This document shows positions 8,514 to 17,719 of a DNA stretch of 64,000 bases, one piece after another (the first letter of the stretch is position 1; each line of letters opens with the position of its first letter). Below the pieces are notes generated by a model. The model saw only the letters and a program-made list of their open reading frames with translations. It ran no database searches and was not told where the DNA came from. Made by a program: the position numbers and the translations under genes. The stretch is from assembly GCF_009762775.1 (NCBI RefSeq), contig NZ_CP046401.1:2232001-2296000 (forward strand), written 5' to 3'. This DNA is from Maribellus comscasis. GTDB lineage: Bacteria > Bacteroidota > Bacteroidia > Bacteroidales > Prolixibacteraceae.

Positions 8514-9950
8514 TCAGAACTCGGCATTTTTTGGCGTCCGGGGGAAAGCGATTACATCACGAATATTTCCCATTCCGGTAACAAATTGGATAAACCTTTC
8601 AAACCCAAGGCCAAAACCACTGTGAATTACCGATCCAAACCTTCGTGTGTCAAGATACCACCACATTTCTTCAGCAGGGATATTCATTTCCTTCATTCGT
8701 GCTTCAAGTTTCTCAAGGCTTTCCTCTCGCTGAGAACCACCAATTATTTCTCCAATTTGCGGGAACAAAACATCCATGGCCCCCACGGTTTTACCATCGG
8801 CATTTTGTTTCATATAAAAGGCTTTAATTTCCTTTGGATAGTCGGTTAAAATTACCGGACATTTAAAGTGTTTTTCTACGAGGTAACGCTCGTGTTCACT
8901 TTGTAAGTCAACTCCCCAATCAACAGGGAACTGAAATTTTTTCTTTTTATAAGGCTTTGAATTTTTCAGGATTTCAATGGCCTCAGTATAGGTAATTCTG
9001 ACAAAATCGTTGTTCAGAACAAACTCCAGCTTTTCGATTAAATCCATCGAACGCTGATCCTGAGGTTTATTTTTTTCCTCTTCCTTTAAACGATTACCCA
9101 AAAACTGCAGGTCGTCCATACAATTTTCAAGTGCATATTTAATTAAAGATTTCAAAAATTCTTCTGCCAAATCCATGTTATCTTTTAAGTCGTAGAATGC
9201 CATTTCCGGTTCAATCATCCAGAACTCGGCAAGGTGGCGGGTTGTGTTTGAATTTTCCGCCCTGAATGTTGGTCCGAATGTATAAATTTCACCTAAAGCC
9301 GTTGCACCTAGCTCACCTTCCAGCTGACCGGAAACGGTAAGATTGGTTGGTCGTCCGAAAAAATCCTGCGAATAGTCAACACTTCCTTTATCTGTTAGTG
9401 GCGGGTTTTTCGCATCAAGAGTTGATACCCGAAACATCTGACCGGCTCCTTCAGCATCGCTGGCTGTGACGATCGGAGTGTGCAGATAATAAAATCCTTT
9501 TTCATTAAAATATTTATGAATAGCAAATGCCATCGCATGCCGAACACGAAAAACGGCTCCAAAAGTGTTTGTACGAAAACGCAGGTGTGCATTTTCGCGC
9601 AAAAATTCGAGTGAATGTTTTTTGGGTTGAATTGGAAATTTTTCGGGATCTGCTTTTCCCAGAAGCTCGATCGTTTCTGCTATTAATTCCACTTTTTGTC
9701 CACTCCCGGCTGATTCCTCCAATTTACCCATTACGGAAAGCGATGCTCCTGTATTAATTTCACGCAGGATTTCATCGTCAAAATTATTAACATCAGCTAC
9801 TATTTGCAGGTTATGAATTGTAGAGCCATCGTTTAAAGCAATAAAATTTACATTTTTACTACCTCTTTTGGTTCGTACCCAACCTTTCACAAGTACTTGT
9901 TTGCCTGTTTCCCCATTTAGCAGGATGTTCTTAATTTTTTGTCTTTCCAT
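8514..9950 (-). CDS. asnS: asparaginyl-tRNA synthetase
   Basis: 478 residues, the usual AsnRS length. The N-terminal OB-fold anticodon-binding domain ([25 protein letters not shown]) leads into a class II catalytic domain. Motif 2 is visible ([26 protein letters not shown]), as is motif 3 near the C-terminus ([17 protein letters not shown]). The sequence between them, including the [17 protein letters not shown] region, is characteristic of AsnRS rather than AspRS. It charges tRNA-Asn with asparagine in the cytoplasm. Transcribed alone or ahead of rpoN (62-base gap). Confidence 0.97.
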   Translation of the reverse strand: MERQKIKNILLNGETGKQVLVKGWVRTKRGSKNVNFIALNDGSTIHNLQIVADVNNFDDEILREINTGASLSVMGKLEESAGSGQKVELIAETIELLGKADPEKFPIQPKKHSLEFLRENAHLRFRTNTFGAVFRVRHAMAFAIHKYFNEKGFYYLHTPIVTASDAEGAGQMFRVSTLDAKNPPLTDKGSVDYSQDFFGRPTNLTVSGQLEGELGATALGEIYTFGPTFRAENSNTTRHLAEFWMIEPEMAFYDLKDNMDLAEEFLKSLIKYALENCMDDLQFLGNRLKEEEKNKPQDQRSMDLIEKLEFVLNNDFVRITYTEAIEILKNSKPYKKKKFQFPVDWGVDLQSEHERYLVEKHFKCPVILTDYPKEIKAFYMKQNADGKTVGAMDVLFPQIGEIIGGSQREESLEKLEARMKEMNIPAEEMWWYLDTRRFGSVIHSGFGLGFERFIQFVTGMGNIRDVIAFPRTPKNAEF

Positions 9951-9994
9951 AATCTTTAATATTCTTAAAACATGTCTTCAGAAATAATAAAGCA

Positions 9995-10002
9995 CAAAAG
10001 TA
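9995..10002 (-). promoter_or_regulatory. -7 box of asnS
   Basis: Minus-strand TACTTTTG matches TAnnTTTG, 45 bases upstream of the asnS ATG. A clean -33 TTG at 19 bases is absent. Confidence 0.5.
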
Positions 10003-10062
10003 CATTTTATATGCAACATAGCTTAACGGGAAAATTAATTAATCCGTTTTTCTTGACGAATT

Positions 10063-10102
10063 GATAAAATAAAAGAGCCCTCTGCCAAGTAACAGAAGGC
10101 TC
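10063..10102 (-). terminator. intrinsic terminator after the oxidoreductase gene
   Basis: Imperfect hairpin 10075-10102: GAGCCTTCTG pairs with CAGAGGGCTC on the minus strand with one mismatch and an 8-base loop. It is followed on that strand by TTTTATTTTATC. It lies 117 bases past the stop of the gene at 10219. Confidence 0.7.
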
Positions 10103-10218
10103 AACTCCCAAATTGATTGATTATACCTTCAACCAGGGAAGGAATAAAAATCCCCAGTAGAACTTTCATTCACCGGGGAATATTTTATGTACTACAGTCT
10201 GTTTATCAAGTTTAAACT

Positions 10219-11580
10219 TTAACCTCTTTCCAGGGTTCCTGGAACAGGAACTTCGGCGTCTTTCATATAACCAATATCACCCATTACATAAGTATCCGGG
10301 CCAAGTTTCATATCTGAATTCATCATTTCGTCAAATGTAACTTCTTTTCCGGTGTAAGCCGAAACACGTCCCATAATAGCAACCATTACTGAAGTAGCAA
10401 CATTTTCTGCTTCGTTAAACGGAATACTTTGACGTATACAGGTAATCAGGTTTTTATGTTCCTGTACATACGGGCTTGTTTCTGATCCCTCAGCAACAAA
10501 TAATTCAGCGCCGGTTGCATCAACAATTTTTGGATTATGTCCATCAGTTGTTGCAATCGCTTTTGTTCCGTGGAAAATTTCGTAAACTCCGTTTGAACAG
10601 CCATTAATCTGGCGGCAGGTACTAAGAATGTGCATACCGTCATCGTAAATATAATCAACAGCAAAGTTGTCATACTGGTCGCCTGTCACCCTGCGCTGAC
10701 GCGAACCAAAACCAAGTGCTTTTACCGGATGTTTACCTATGTACCAGTTAGCAACATCAATATTATGAACATGCTGTTCTACGATATGGTCACCTGAAAG
10801 CCAGCACCAGTTAACCCAGTCGCGAATCATCCATTCCATTTCGCTCCAATCCGGATTATTATCACGATGCCATAATTTACCACCATTCCAGTAAACTTCA
10901 CCTCCGGTTATTTTACCAATCGCATTATTGGTTAATTCTTTATAAAGATTGATGTATGAGTGTTCGTGACGACGCTGTGTCCCTGCAACAACTACCAAAC
11001 CCTGGCTCTCGGCCATCTTTGCAGCGGCCAAAACCTGACGTATCCCAACAGGATCAACAGCCACAGGCTTTTCCATAAATACGTGTTTGCGTGCTTTTAC
11101 AGCAGCTTCAAACTGTTCAGGACGAAATTTTGGAGGAGTTGCCAAAATAACGATGTCAACACCTGAATCAATTACTTTTTCATAAGCATCAAATCCAATA
11201 AAACAGTTTTCTTCAGGTACTGCGTCTCTTCCGGCATTTTTAATTTTTTCATTACAACTGTCAAGTCTGTCTTTAAAAACATCACCCAAAGCTGTTACTT
11301 CTACAGTTGTTCCACCAGCTTCCAAAAAGTTAACAGCTGCACCTGAACCACGTCCACCACAACCAATAACTCCTGCTTTAAGTACTTTTCCTTCCGGAAC
11401 CTGATCCAGCATTGGTGGGAAATTATAATCTCTTGGAACCCAGTCGTAACTACCTCCGGCGGCTGCTGTACCACCACCGGTAGCGCATGATGTAAAAGTT
11501 CCAACTCCCATTGCACCGGCTGCACCCACAGCTGCTGCTCCGGTTAAAAATTTTCTTCTTGAAAAATTATTGTTACTCAT
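10219..11580 (-). CDS. exported Gfo/Idh/MocA-family oxidoreductase
   Basis: 453 residues. The N-terminus carries a twin-arginine signal (FSRRKFLTGAAAVGAAGAMG) ending near a Cys (FTSCATGG), so the protein is Tat-exported and may be lipid-anchored. A Rossmann fold begins at ~67 (LKAGVIGCGGRGSGAAVNF), followed by the family's HVFMEKPVAVDP motif with the catalytic-type EKP. The C-terminal substrate domain runs to the end. Family members oxidise or epimerise sugars and inositols with tightly bound NAD(P). It is downstream of the cytochrome-SUMF1 gene (38-base gap) and probably in one operon with it. Substrate unknown. Confidence 0.88.
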   Translation of the reverse strand: MSNNNFSRRKFLTGAAAVGAAGAMGVGTFTSCATGGGTAAAGGSYDWVPRDYNFPPMLDQVPEGKVLKAGVIGCGGRGSGAAVNFLEAGGTTVEVTALGDVFKDRLDSCNEKIKNAGRDAVPEENCFIGFDAYEKVIDSGVDIVILATPPKFRPEQFEAAVKARKHVFMEKPVAVDPVGIRQVLAAAKMAESQGLVVVAGTQRRHEHSYINLYKELTNNAIGKITGGEVYWNGGKLWHRDNNPDWSEMEWMIRDWVNWCWLSGDHIVEQHVHNIDVANWYIGKHPVKALGFGSRQRRVTGDQYDNFAVDYIYDDGMHILSTCRQINGCSNGVYEIFHGTKAIATTDGHNPKIVDATGAELFVAEGSETSPYVQEHKNLITCIRQSIPFNEAENVATSVMVAIMGRVSAYTGKEVTFDEMMNSDMKLGPDTYVMGDIGYMKDAEVPVPGTLERG

Positions 11581-11618
11581 AATAAAATGTTTTAGTTGAA
11601 TTTAGGATTCTAAAATTA

Positions 11619-13151
11619 TTAATTTTTTCCGGTTTTTTCATCAAATTCGCAAACAACTCTAAAACTTATGTAATTGCAGTCGGACAACCACCAAATACTT
11701 TTTGGCATTTGAGGATCGGTTTTTAACCACGCTTCAGATTTTGTATAATCCCGGGCTGCACTCCTGACATCACCAATTTCACTGTTAAAATATCCACCCC
11801 GTATTACATGTTCCTCTCCTGACGCTGGTCCTCTTGGATCCAAAGCGCCATCCTGTAGCTTTTCGTAAGCATCTTCTGCGTACCAATCCAAACAATATTC
11901 AGCTGCGTTGCCCAGCATATTTTTCAATCCAAACGGATTTGTTTCCACTGAACCGGGTTCCTCAGTTTTAGCCTGGCTGTTACCATCAAAAACTACATAA
12001 TTATTGATTACGTCACTGGTTTTACCGAAAAGGCTACCGATAAATCCTTTTTCTGCAAAATCTTTTGGCTCCCCTTCAAAGAAGAATGGAGTTTCGGTAC
12101 CGCCACGGGCTGCATATTCCCACTCTGCTTCGGTTGGTAAGCGGTAAGTTTTACCGGTTACCTGAGACAACCATTTACAATAAGTCTCAGCAGAATGATA
12201 ACTCATTGTAATTGCCGGACGATCTCCCAAACCCCAGTTCTGGTCGGGTTGTCCGTACGGAGGAGTCGGTCCTGAGATTGCATCAACATCCTGTTGGGTG
12301 CGTGTTCCTTCGGTATCTGTAGATCTGCCTTCCGCTGCCGTAGCACTGTAGAAAGTCAGATACTCATCCCAGCTTACCTCTATCTCGGCCATAAAGAAAG
12401 GACTAACTTTAACTTCCCTTTGTGGGCCTTCATCGGGCCCGCGAAGCTCTTCTCCTTCCGGGCTACCAATCTTAAATGTTCCACCCGGAATCGCCTTCAT
12501 ATTAAATGAAAGTGTTGTTCCCGGAACAGTTTCTGTAAAATCTTCGTGTGTGGTAACATTTGCAGCTTCTGCAAAAATTTCCAGGTTTTCATTACCTGTA
12601 CTTCCAAACTCAACATTTTTTGCATGCAAAGCATTGGGATCGTAATGTCCAACATGTAAGTGGCAGTTAATACACCTTAGCTCCTCTTCGTTCTGCGAAT
12701 AATATAAATGTGCATCCTGTCCTTCCTTGGTTAATGTAAGCGGGAACAAATTTTCGTGGCAATGAACACATGATTCTTTGAAAACATGCTTTTTTGCATA
12801 TTCCAAAGTTGATTTTTCTTCCCAGTTAAAATCTGCGCTATCTTTAAAAACATAACCATAAGCGTCTCTGGCGAAAGCTTTCATTTTTTCGGGTAAATAC
12901 CCTTCTCCTTTTGGCGGAAGGTGACAATCGACACATCCAATATGAATTCCAACACGTGTATCATAATGAACAGACAATTTCCATGAATCAAAAACATGCG
13001 GATGAACGTGACAAACTTCACATGATTCATTTGTAGATGTTTCTTCTATAACTTTCAGAGACAATAAACTTATTATTATCCCTAATACAAATCCTATAAA
13101 AATTATTAGAAGGATTTTCTTTCGTAAATATGAGCCTAATCTTTTGAGCAT
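11619..13151 (-). CDS. NapC/NrfH-type tetrahaem cytochrome fused to a SUMF1 (FGE-like) domain
   Basis: 510 residues. One N-terminal membrane helix (~12-32) is followed by four CxxCH haem c motifs (Cys44-His48, Cys73-His77, Cys128-His132, Cys160-His164) in NapC/NirT/NrfH arrangement. Such proteins pass electrons from the quinol pool to periplasmic partners. From ~218 to the end is a SUMF1/formylglycine-generating-like domain (IPGGTFKIGSPEGEE, YRLPTEAEWEYAARGG, GNAAEYCLDWY, FRVVCEF). The Cys pair used by true formylglycine-generating enzymes is absent: the segment reads IRGGYFNSEIGDVRSAARD. The domain is therefore probably structural, binding, or of other chemistry. Likely co-transcribed with the exported oxidoreductase. 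Confidence 0.88.
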   Translation of the reverse strand: MLKRLGSYLRKKILLIIFIGFVLGIIISLLSLKVIEETSTNESCEVCHVHPHVFDSWKLSVHYDTRVGIHIGCVDCHLPPKGEGYLPEKMKAFARDAYGYVFKDSADFNWEEKSTLEYAKKHVFKESCVHCHENLFPLTLTKEGQDAHLYYSQNEEELRCINCHLHVGHYDPNALHAKNVEFGSTGNENLEIFAEAANVTTHEDFTETVPGTTLSFNMKAIPGGTFKIGSPEGEELRGPDEGPQREVKVSPFFMAEIEVSWDEYLTFYSATAAEGRSTDTEGTRTQQDVDAISGPTPPYGQPDQNWGLGDRPAITMSYHSAETYCKWLSQVTGKTYRLPTEAEWEYAARGGTETPFFFEGEPKDFAEKGFIGSLFGKTSDVINNYVVFDGNSQAKTEEPGSVETNPFGLKNMLGNAAEYCLDWYAEDAYEKLQDGALDPRGPASGEEHVIRGGYFNSEIGDVRSAARDYTKSEAWLKTDPQMPKSIWWLSDCNYISFRVVCEFDEKTGKN

Positions 13152-13390
13152 TTTTTAATTGGTTTAGTAACTCTGGTTCCCGGTTATTGCAAGCCGCAAA
13201 TTTAATAAATTAACGCAGGCAATATTACAATTTCTATTGAATATTTAATATTTTGAAGCATAAAATTCCCTTCCAACCAGGTCAAAAAAAAACTTTATTA
13301 AAATAAAGACGACAAATATGCGAAAATCACCTACAAAAAAATAAAATGAACACACAGAAGTTTGCAAAAATTAAACTAAACTTCTTCCGG

Positions 13391-13578
13391 ACATAAAAAA
13401 GAAAAAAGGTTGCCTTGTGATAAGACAACCCGGGAACAATTTCAAGAAAGAATTAGAGAGGTGGGAAAATATTTTCAATAATCTAATCTATTGAAGTATT
13501 TAAAAACAACCGCAAATTAGGGCTTTTAATTTTATTTTAGTTTACAATTCAATTAATTGACTGTTACAGATTTGTTAA
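13391..13578 (-). ncRNA. possible small RNA or long leader ending in an intrinsic terminator
   Basis: The 492-bp gap 13152-13643 has no gene. On the minus strand a TATTTTTG box lies at 13583-13590, a perfect 7-bp inverted repeat (TTCAATA / TATTGAA, 8-base loop) at 13474-13495, and a hairpin at 13408-13430 (GGTTG / CAACC plus CTT / AAG). That hairpin is followed by TTTTTTCTTTTTT at 13407-13395, as in an intrinsic terminator. No coding gene precedes it. The terminated product would be ~180 nt. Alternatively it is an attenuator in the leader of the cytochrome-SUMF1 gene at 11619-13151. No known RNA family recognised. Confidence 0.35.
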
Positions 13579-13582
13579 ACAA

Positions 13583-13590
13583 CAAAAATA
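13583..13590 (-). promoter_or_regulatory. -7 box upstream of the non-coding stretch
   Basis: Minus-strand TATTTTTG matches TAnnTTTG. It would start the candidate RNA at about 13578 or the long leader of the gene at 13151. -33 TTG not seen. Confidence 0.4.
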
Positions 13591-13643
13591 CTTTTTAGGA
13601 AAAGTCCCGACCGTGGGAATAAAATTCTTTGTATCTTTTCAAA

Positions 13644-14345
13644 ATGAAACAGTTAGCCCAAAATATAGACGATCTACTTGAGTTATTTTTCCCATCGCTT
13701 TGTATAACCTGTGAAAATCGGCTGGCCGGCGGCGAAAGATTTTTATGCTTTGATTGCTGGCAGGATTTACCGGTAACAAACTTTCACCTCAACGTTGAAA
13801 ACAAAGTAGCCCAGCTTTTTTGGGGAAGAGTGCAAATCCATTCAGCCACTTCCTATTTTTCCTACAAGAAAGGCAGCAGATATCAAAAACTCATTCATTT
13901 TATAAAATATAAGGGGATGAAAGAACTGGGATTTGAAATAGGCCAGCGGTTTGGATTTATTTTAAAGGAATCGGAAAACTTTTGTAATGTTGATTCTGTT
14001 GTTCCGGTTCCGTTGCATCCCAAAAAATATAAATCGCGTGGCTATAACCAAAGCGAATGGATAGCCCGGGGGATTTCAAAATCAATGGGAATTCCAGTTT
14101 CAACCCAAAACTTATACAGAAAAATATTTACTTCGACACAAACAAGGAAAAACCGTTTTGAACGCTGGCAAAATGTAGAGGGTATTTTTGGAATAAAAAA
14201 CCCTCAGGAATTTGAAAAAAAGCAGATTTTATTGATTGACGACGTGGTAACAACCGGTTCAACACTCGAAGCCTGTGCTTTCCAACTGCTCAAAATTAAA
14301 GGTGTAAAGGTGGCCATTGCCACACTCGCTTTTGCCGATATCTGA
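13644..14345 (+). CDS. comF: ComF-family phosphoribosyltransferase-like protein
   Basis: 233 residues from the ATG at 13644; the frame is open from a TTG at 13629, but the ATG gives the usual ComF N-terminus. An N-terminal Cys cluster (CITCENRL and CFDCW) resembles a zinc finger. The phosphoribosyltransferase part contains VVPVPLHPKKYKSRGYNQS and the PRPP-binding loop ILLIDDVVTTGSTLEAC. In naturally competent bacteria ComF helps uptake or recombination of single-stranded DNA. In Bacteroidota its role is mostly inferred. Monocistronic in appearance, with a 75-base gap to the AraC gene. Confidence 0.88.
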   Translation: MKQLAQNIDDLLELFFPSLCITCENRLAGGERFLCFDCWQDLPVTNFHLNVENKVAQLFWGRVQIHSATSYFSYKKGSRYQKLIHFIKYKGMKELGFEIGQRFGFILKESENFCNVDSVVPVPLHPKKYKSRGYNQSEWIARGISKSMGIPVSTQNLYRKIFTSTQTRKNRFERWQNVEGIFGIKNPQEFEKKQILLIDDVVTTGSTLEACAFQLLKIKGVKVAIATLAFADI

Positions 14346-14420
14346 TTTTTAATTATTAGCAAGAATGGAAAACGCTGTTTTATAATATTGCTCTATTTTT
14401 GAACCGTAACAAGCAGAGCA

Positions 14421-15293
14421 ATGAATGTAAAAACCAAAACCCGGGATTATTATTTTGAACGAATTAACAAAGTTATTCATCACATAAATAATCATTTGGA
14501 TGAAACCCTGGATGTTTCCAAATTAGCGGAAATAGGAAATTATTCCCCGTATCATTTCCACCGGATTATGAAAGCTTATCTCGGAGAGCCGCTTGGAGCA
14601 TACATTCAGCGCCTTCGGCTGGAAACCGCAATTAGTCTTCTGTTGTATTCCAACGAACCCGTAAACAACATTGCCTACAACGTGGGGTACGAAACACCGT
14701 CGTCGTTTAACAAAGCTTTTAAAAAAAGATACGGCATTTCCCCTGTCGAGTACCGGAAAAACAATGAACTCACGCTGAAGTCGGAACACTCAAAAATAAA
14801 ATTCAACGCCATGGAAAACCTAAAAAGCTTACAACCAAAAATTAAAACGGTAAAACCCAAAACAGTCGTTTATGCCCGGGCAATTGGAAATTATAACTTA
14901 AGCGCAGAAAAAGCCTGGAAAACTGTTTGTGAATTTGCCAAAACAAAAAAACTGTTTGGTTTTAAAACTGAATTTATCGGAATCAGTCATGACGATCCTA
15001 AAATTACAGAAGCAGAAAAACTCAGATACGATGCTTGTGTTGCGATTTCCAAAAACATCGCTCCGGAAGGAGAAATAGGAGTGCAGGAAATTCCGGGAGG
15101 TGAATATGCCGTGTTTACTCACAAAGGCCCCTATGAAAAACTGGAAAACACCTACGCCTATATTTTTGGAAAATGGCTATCAGAAAGCGGAAAAGAATTA
15201 AGAAATGTTCACAGTTTTGAAAAATATTTAAACGCCCCCGAAAATACAAAACCCGAAAAGTTACGTACCGAAATATACATCCCTGTTCAGTAA
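14421..15293 (+). CDS. AraC-family regulator with GyrI-like effector domain
   Basis: 290 residues. Residues ~10-110 hold the paired helix-turn-helix of AraC proteins (NYSPYHFHRIMKAYLG; NNIAYNVGYETPSSFNKAFKK, then RYGISPVEYRK). Residues ~135-290 form a GyrI-like/SOUL-type small-molecule-binding domain, including VQEIPGGEYAVFTHKGPYEKL and ending in EKLRTEIYIPVQ. This is the Rob/MarA-related layout of drug-responsive activators. The next gene, 31 bases downstream, encodes a stand-alone GyrI-like protein. The pair probably forms an operon for sensing and binding small hydrophobic compounds. Confidence 0.9.
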   Translation: MNVKTKTRDYYFERINKVIHHINNHLDETLDVSKLAEIGNYSPYHFHRIMKAYLGEPLGAYIQRLRLETAISLLLYSNEPVNNIAYNVGYETPSSFNKAFKKRYGISPVEYRKNNELTLKSEHSKIKFNAMENLKSLQPKIKTVKPKTVVYARAIGNYNLSAEKAWKTVCEFAKTKKLFGFKTEFIGISHDDPKITEAEKLRYDACVAISKNIAPEGEIGVQEIPGGEYAVFTHKGPYEKLENTYAYIFGKWLSESGKELRNVHSFEKYLNAPENTKPEKLRTEIYIPVQ

Positions 15294-15324
15294 ACACAGC
15301 AACAACAATTTTAAAATATTCAAC

Positions 15325-15960
15325 ATGAAAAAAATAGATTTCAAAAAAGAATACAAAGAACTGTTCCGTCAATCAGATAAAAAAGTATCGTATATTGTTT
15401 CACCTGAGTTAAATTACCTAACAATTGAAGGGAAAGGACATCCGGAGAAAAACACCGGATTTGAACAAAAAATCGGCGCACTTTACGGTGTTGCTTACAC
15501 ATTAAAATTCATGTTTAAGAATCCGGACTTTCAACCACCCGAATATTTTGACTTTGTAATTCCCCCAATGGAGACCTTCTGGTATATGAATGACTGTGAT
15601 GGTTTTGATGTCAATCGCCCGAATGACTGGCGCTGGACATTGTTGCTGATGCAGGCAGGTTACATAACTCCCCCACACATTGAACACGCCAAAAATGAAT
15701 TGATAAAAAAGGGAAAAACAAATGATTTTACAAAAGATTTACAACTCAAAAAAATAAAAGAAGAAAAGGCTGTTCAGCTTTTGCATATCGGGCCTTATAA
15801 CCAGGTGGGCGAAACAGTGGAAAAACTGATGAAAGAGCTGGAATCAAAAGGGCTGGAACCTTACGGTAAATATCGGGAAATTTATTTAAATGATTCCCGC
15901 AGGGTTCCGCCTGAAAAGCTAAAGACCATTTGCCGCTTACCTTTCCGGGAGAGCCTTTGA
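15325..15960 (+). CDS. GyrI-like small-molecule-binding protein
   Basis: 211 residues, cytoplasmic, no signal. It begins MKKIDFKKEYKELFRQSDKK, followed by YIVSPELNYLTIEGKGHP. Near the C-terminus lie AVQLLHIGPYNQVGETVEKL and a YLNDSRRVPPEKLKTICRLP ending typical of this family. The family binds drugs or other cyclic compounds. Some members hydrolyse or sequester them. It directly follows an AraC regulator with the same kind of domain, so the regulator may control it or share its ligand. Ligand unknown. Confidence 0.8.
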   Translation: MKKIDFKKEYKELFRQSDKKVSYIVSPELNYLTIEGKGHPEKNTGFEQKIGALYGVAYTLKFMFKNPDFQPPEYFDFVIPPMETFWYMNDCDGFDVNRPNDWRWTLLLMQAGYITPPHIEHAKNELIKKGKTNDFTKDLQLKKIKEEKAVQLLHIGPYNQVGETVEKLMKELESKGLEPYGKYREIYLNDSRRVPPEKLKTICRLPFRESL

Positions 15961-16110
15961 AGACCATAAAAACACACTTCCCTAAAATCGCCCCAACACA
16001 AAGTAAATAAACAACTTACACTTCAATAAAAAAGCCATAAGTTTACATTTATTCAAAATCGTTCAACCTCTTAGCTTTCCATTTGTTTTAAAAGTGAAAT
16101 TTTAATACAA

Positions 16111-16536
16111 ATGGAATTTATCATTTCAAAATATACTCCGGGTAACCGTCCTGATGTTCAACTGCCTTCTTCAAAAATGTTTTCCATGTTAGGCGAGGAA
16201 GGAATTCGCGAATTGGTATTCGAGCATTATGATCTTCTTGCAAAAAGTTCAATAAAAGACCTTTTCCCCCAGGATAAAGCAGGTCTTGAGAAAGCAAAAA
16301 AAAATTCATCCGATTTTTTTATTCAGGTATGTGGCGGGCCAATGTATTTTACAAAACACCGGGGAAAACCCATGCTGTACAAACGGCACCTGCCCCATAA
16401 AATTACAGCTGAAGCACGGGAAGTTTGGCTCAATTGTTATAAAACAGCACTCGGGAAACGTAATTTACCGGAAGATGTTTTACAATCATTCTGGCATTAT
16501 CTGGACATTTTTTCCATTTGGATGGTAAACGCATAA
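16111..16536 (+). CDS. truncated haemoglobin (2/2 globin)
   Basis: 141 residues. Shows the short-globin pattern: a GG motif at ~75-76, GKPMLYKRHLPHKIT with the likely proximal haem ligand His93, then AREVWLNCYKTAL with Trp106 at the G8 position. Extra residues 1-22 precede the globin start. Such proteins bind O2 or NO and in anaerobes mainly detoxify NO or O2. Stands alone between the GyrI gene and a lipoprotein. Assignment to group II or III is not settled by eye. Confidence 0.75.
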   Translation: MEFIISKYTPGNRPDVQLPSSKMFSMLGEEGIRELVFEHYDLLAKSSIKDLFPQDKAGLEKAKKNSSDFFIQVCGGPMYFTKHRGKPMLYKRHLPHKITAEAREVWLNCYKTALGKRNLPEDVLQSFWHYLDIFSIWMVNA

Positions 16537-16643
16537 AAATAATTTCCCCGCATTTTCTGTAATCCCAAAAACATAAACAATTAATCGTTTGTATGTGTTA
16601 AATGACTGTAAATAATACGATTCATCAATTAAAACTTACAATA

Positions 16644-17699
16644 ATGAAATTTACACATCTGATTTTGATTATGGTTGCTGTTATCGGCTTGAGTTCATGC
16701 AACCAAAAGCCTTCGCAGCAAAGTGAGGAGGCAAATGTGAAATATTACAGGCATCTCCAGTTTAGTGAAACTCCCTGGGACTTGGAGCAGGGGACACACC
16801 CTATTTCTGCTGACGAGGCAAAAAAAATAAACAATTACAAATTTACCTGGAATGACGATGACCAGCTGGTTTCAATTGAATACAACAGAGGCGGTGTCTC
16901 ACTCGGATATTCCGGCTTAAGAGCAGCTAAGGTAACCTATACCTACGAAGGCAATAAACAAATAAAACATTTTTATGACGAGAACGGGGAGCCAACCCAA
17001 AACGGTGGAGCATCTGTTTTTGAATATACCCTTGATGACAATGGAACAAGGATTGCCATGCGTTTTTTGGATGAAAACGGAGAACCGGTGGATAACCGAA
17101 ATAATATCCATAACTACAAATGGGCAAAACTCGGTAACGGAATGATTCAGGAGTTGCGTTACAATTTAGCAGGCGAAGAGGTCATTATGAATCCGTTTTG
17201 TCCGTTCTACGAGCTTCGCTTTAGCTACGACAATAACGGCTATGTAACACGAATGGCAAACTACGAGGCTGATACTTTATACGACTGTACCGCGGAGAAC
17301 TGTGGTGATGTTGGTGTTTCTTATTTTCTGTTTGAAAACAGCGAAAGTGGCGACCTGCTTACTTTTTCGGTTCACAATACTGTAGGGCAGCTATCAAATT
17401 TGTACTGGGGTTGGGCAAAGCGTAAAAATGTAGTCGATGAAAACGGGTATGTTGTAGAAGTAAATATGTACGATCAGGACGATGAATATTTAGGCGGGAA
17501 AAGTGTTCCTGTAACCAAAAACGAATACAACGAACACGGAGCCCTGGTCAAAAGTATTTCGTTAAATGAAGACAAAAATATTGTAAATAACCCAAACAAC
17601 GGTGTCGCCATTGTTGAATACAAATACGATGATAATGGGCGAAGAATTGAAACACTTCGTTACGACAAAGACATGAATCCGGTTGAAAGCAACAGCTAA
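16644..17699 (+). CDS. lipoprotein with DxNGxx (MORN/RHS-like) repeats
   Basis: 351 residues from the ATG at 16644, chosen because it opens a lipoprotein signal (MKFTHLILIMVAVIGLSSC); an earlier in-frame ATG at 16602 adds 14 unlikely residues. The lipidated Cys is residue 19. The body carries several repeats of a beta-strand plus turn type: FYDENGEP, YTLDDNGTR, FLDENGEP, YDNNGYV, VDENGYV, YDDNGRR. These are found in MORN-like and YD/RHS-like proteins. Probably periplasm- or surface-facing. Twenty bases separate it from the rhodanese lipoprotein, implying one operon. Function unknown. Confidence 0.75.
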   Translation: MKFTHLILIMVAVIGLSSCNQKPSQQSEEANVKYYRHLQFSETPWDLEQGTHPISADEAKKINNYKFTWNDDDQLVSIEYNRGGVSLGYSGLRAAKVTYTYEGNKQIKHFYDENGEPTQNGGASVFEYTLDDNGTRIAMRFLDENGEPVDNRNNIHNYKWAKLGNGMIQELRYNLAGEEVIMNPFCPFYELRFSYDNNGYVTRMANYEADTLYDCTAENCGDVGVSYFLFENSESGDLLTFSVHNTVGQLSNLYWGWAKRKNVVDENGYVVEVNMYDQDDEYLGGKSVPVTKNEYNEHGALVKSISLNEDKNIVNNPNNGVAIVEYKYDDNGRRIETLRYDKDMNPVESNS

Positions 17700-17719
17700 T
17701 CATTTCTTACCCAAAAAAT

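Noticed and set aside
11619..13151. Treating the SUMF1 domain as an active formylglycine-generating enzyme
   Set aside because: The CxxxxC active-site pair is absent, and no sulfatase is encoded nearby.
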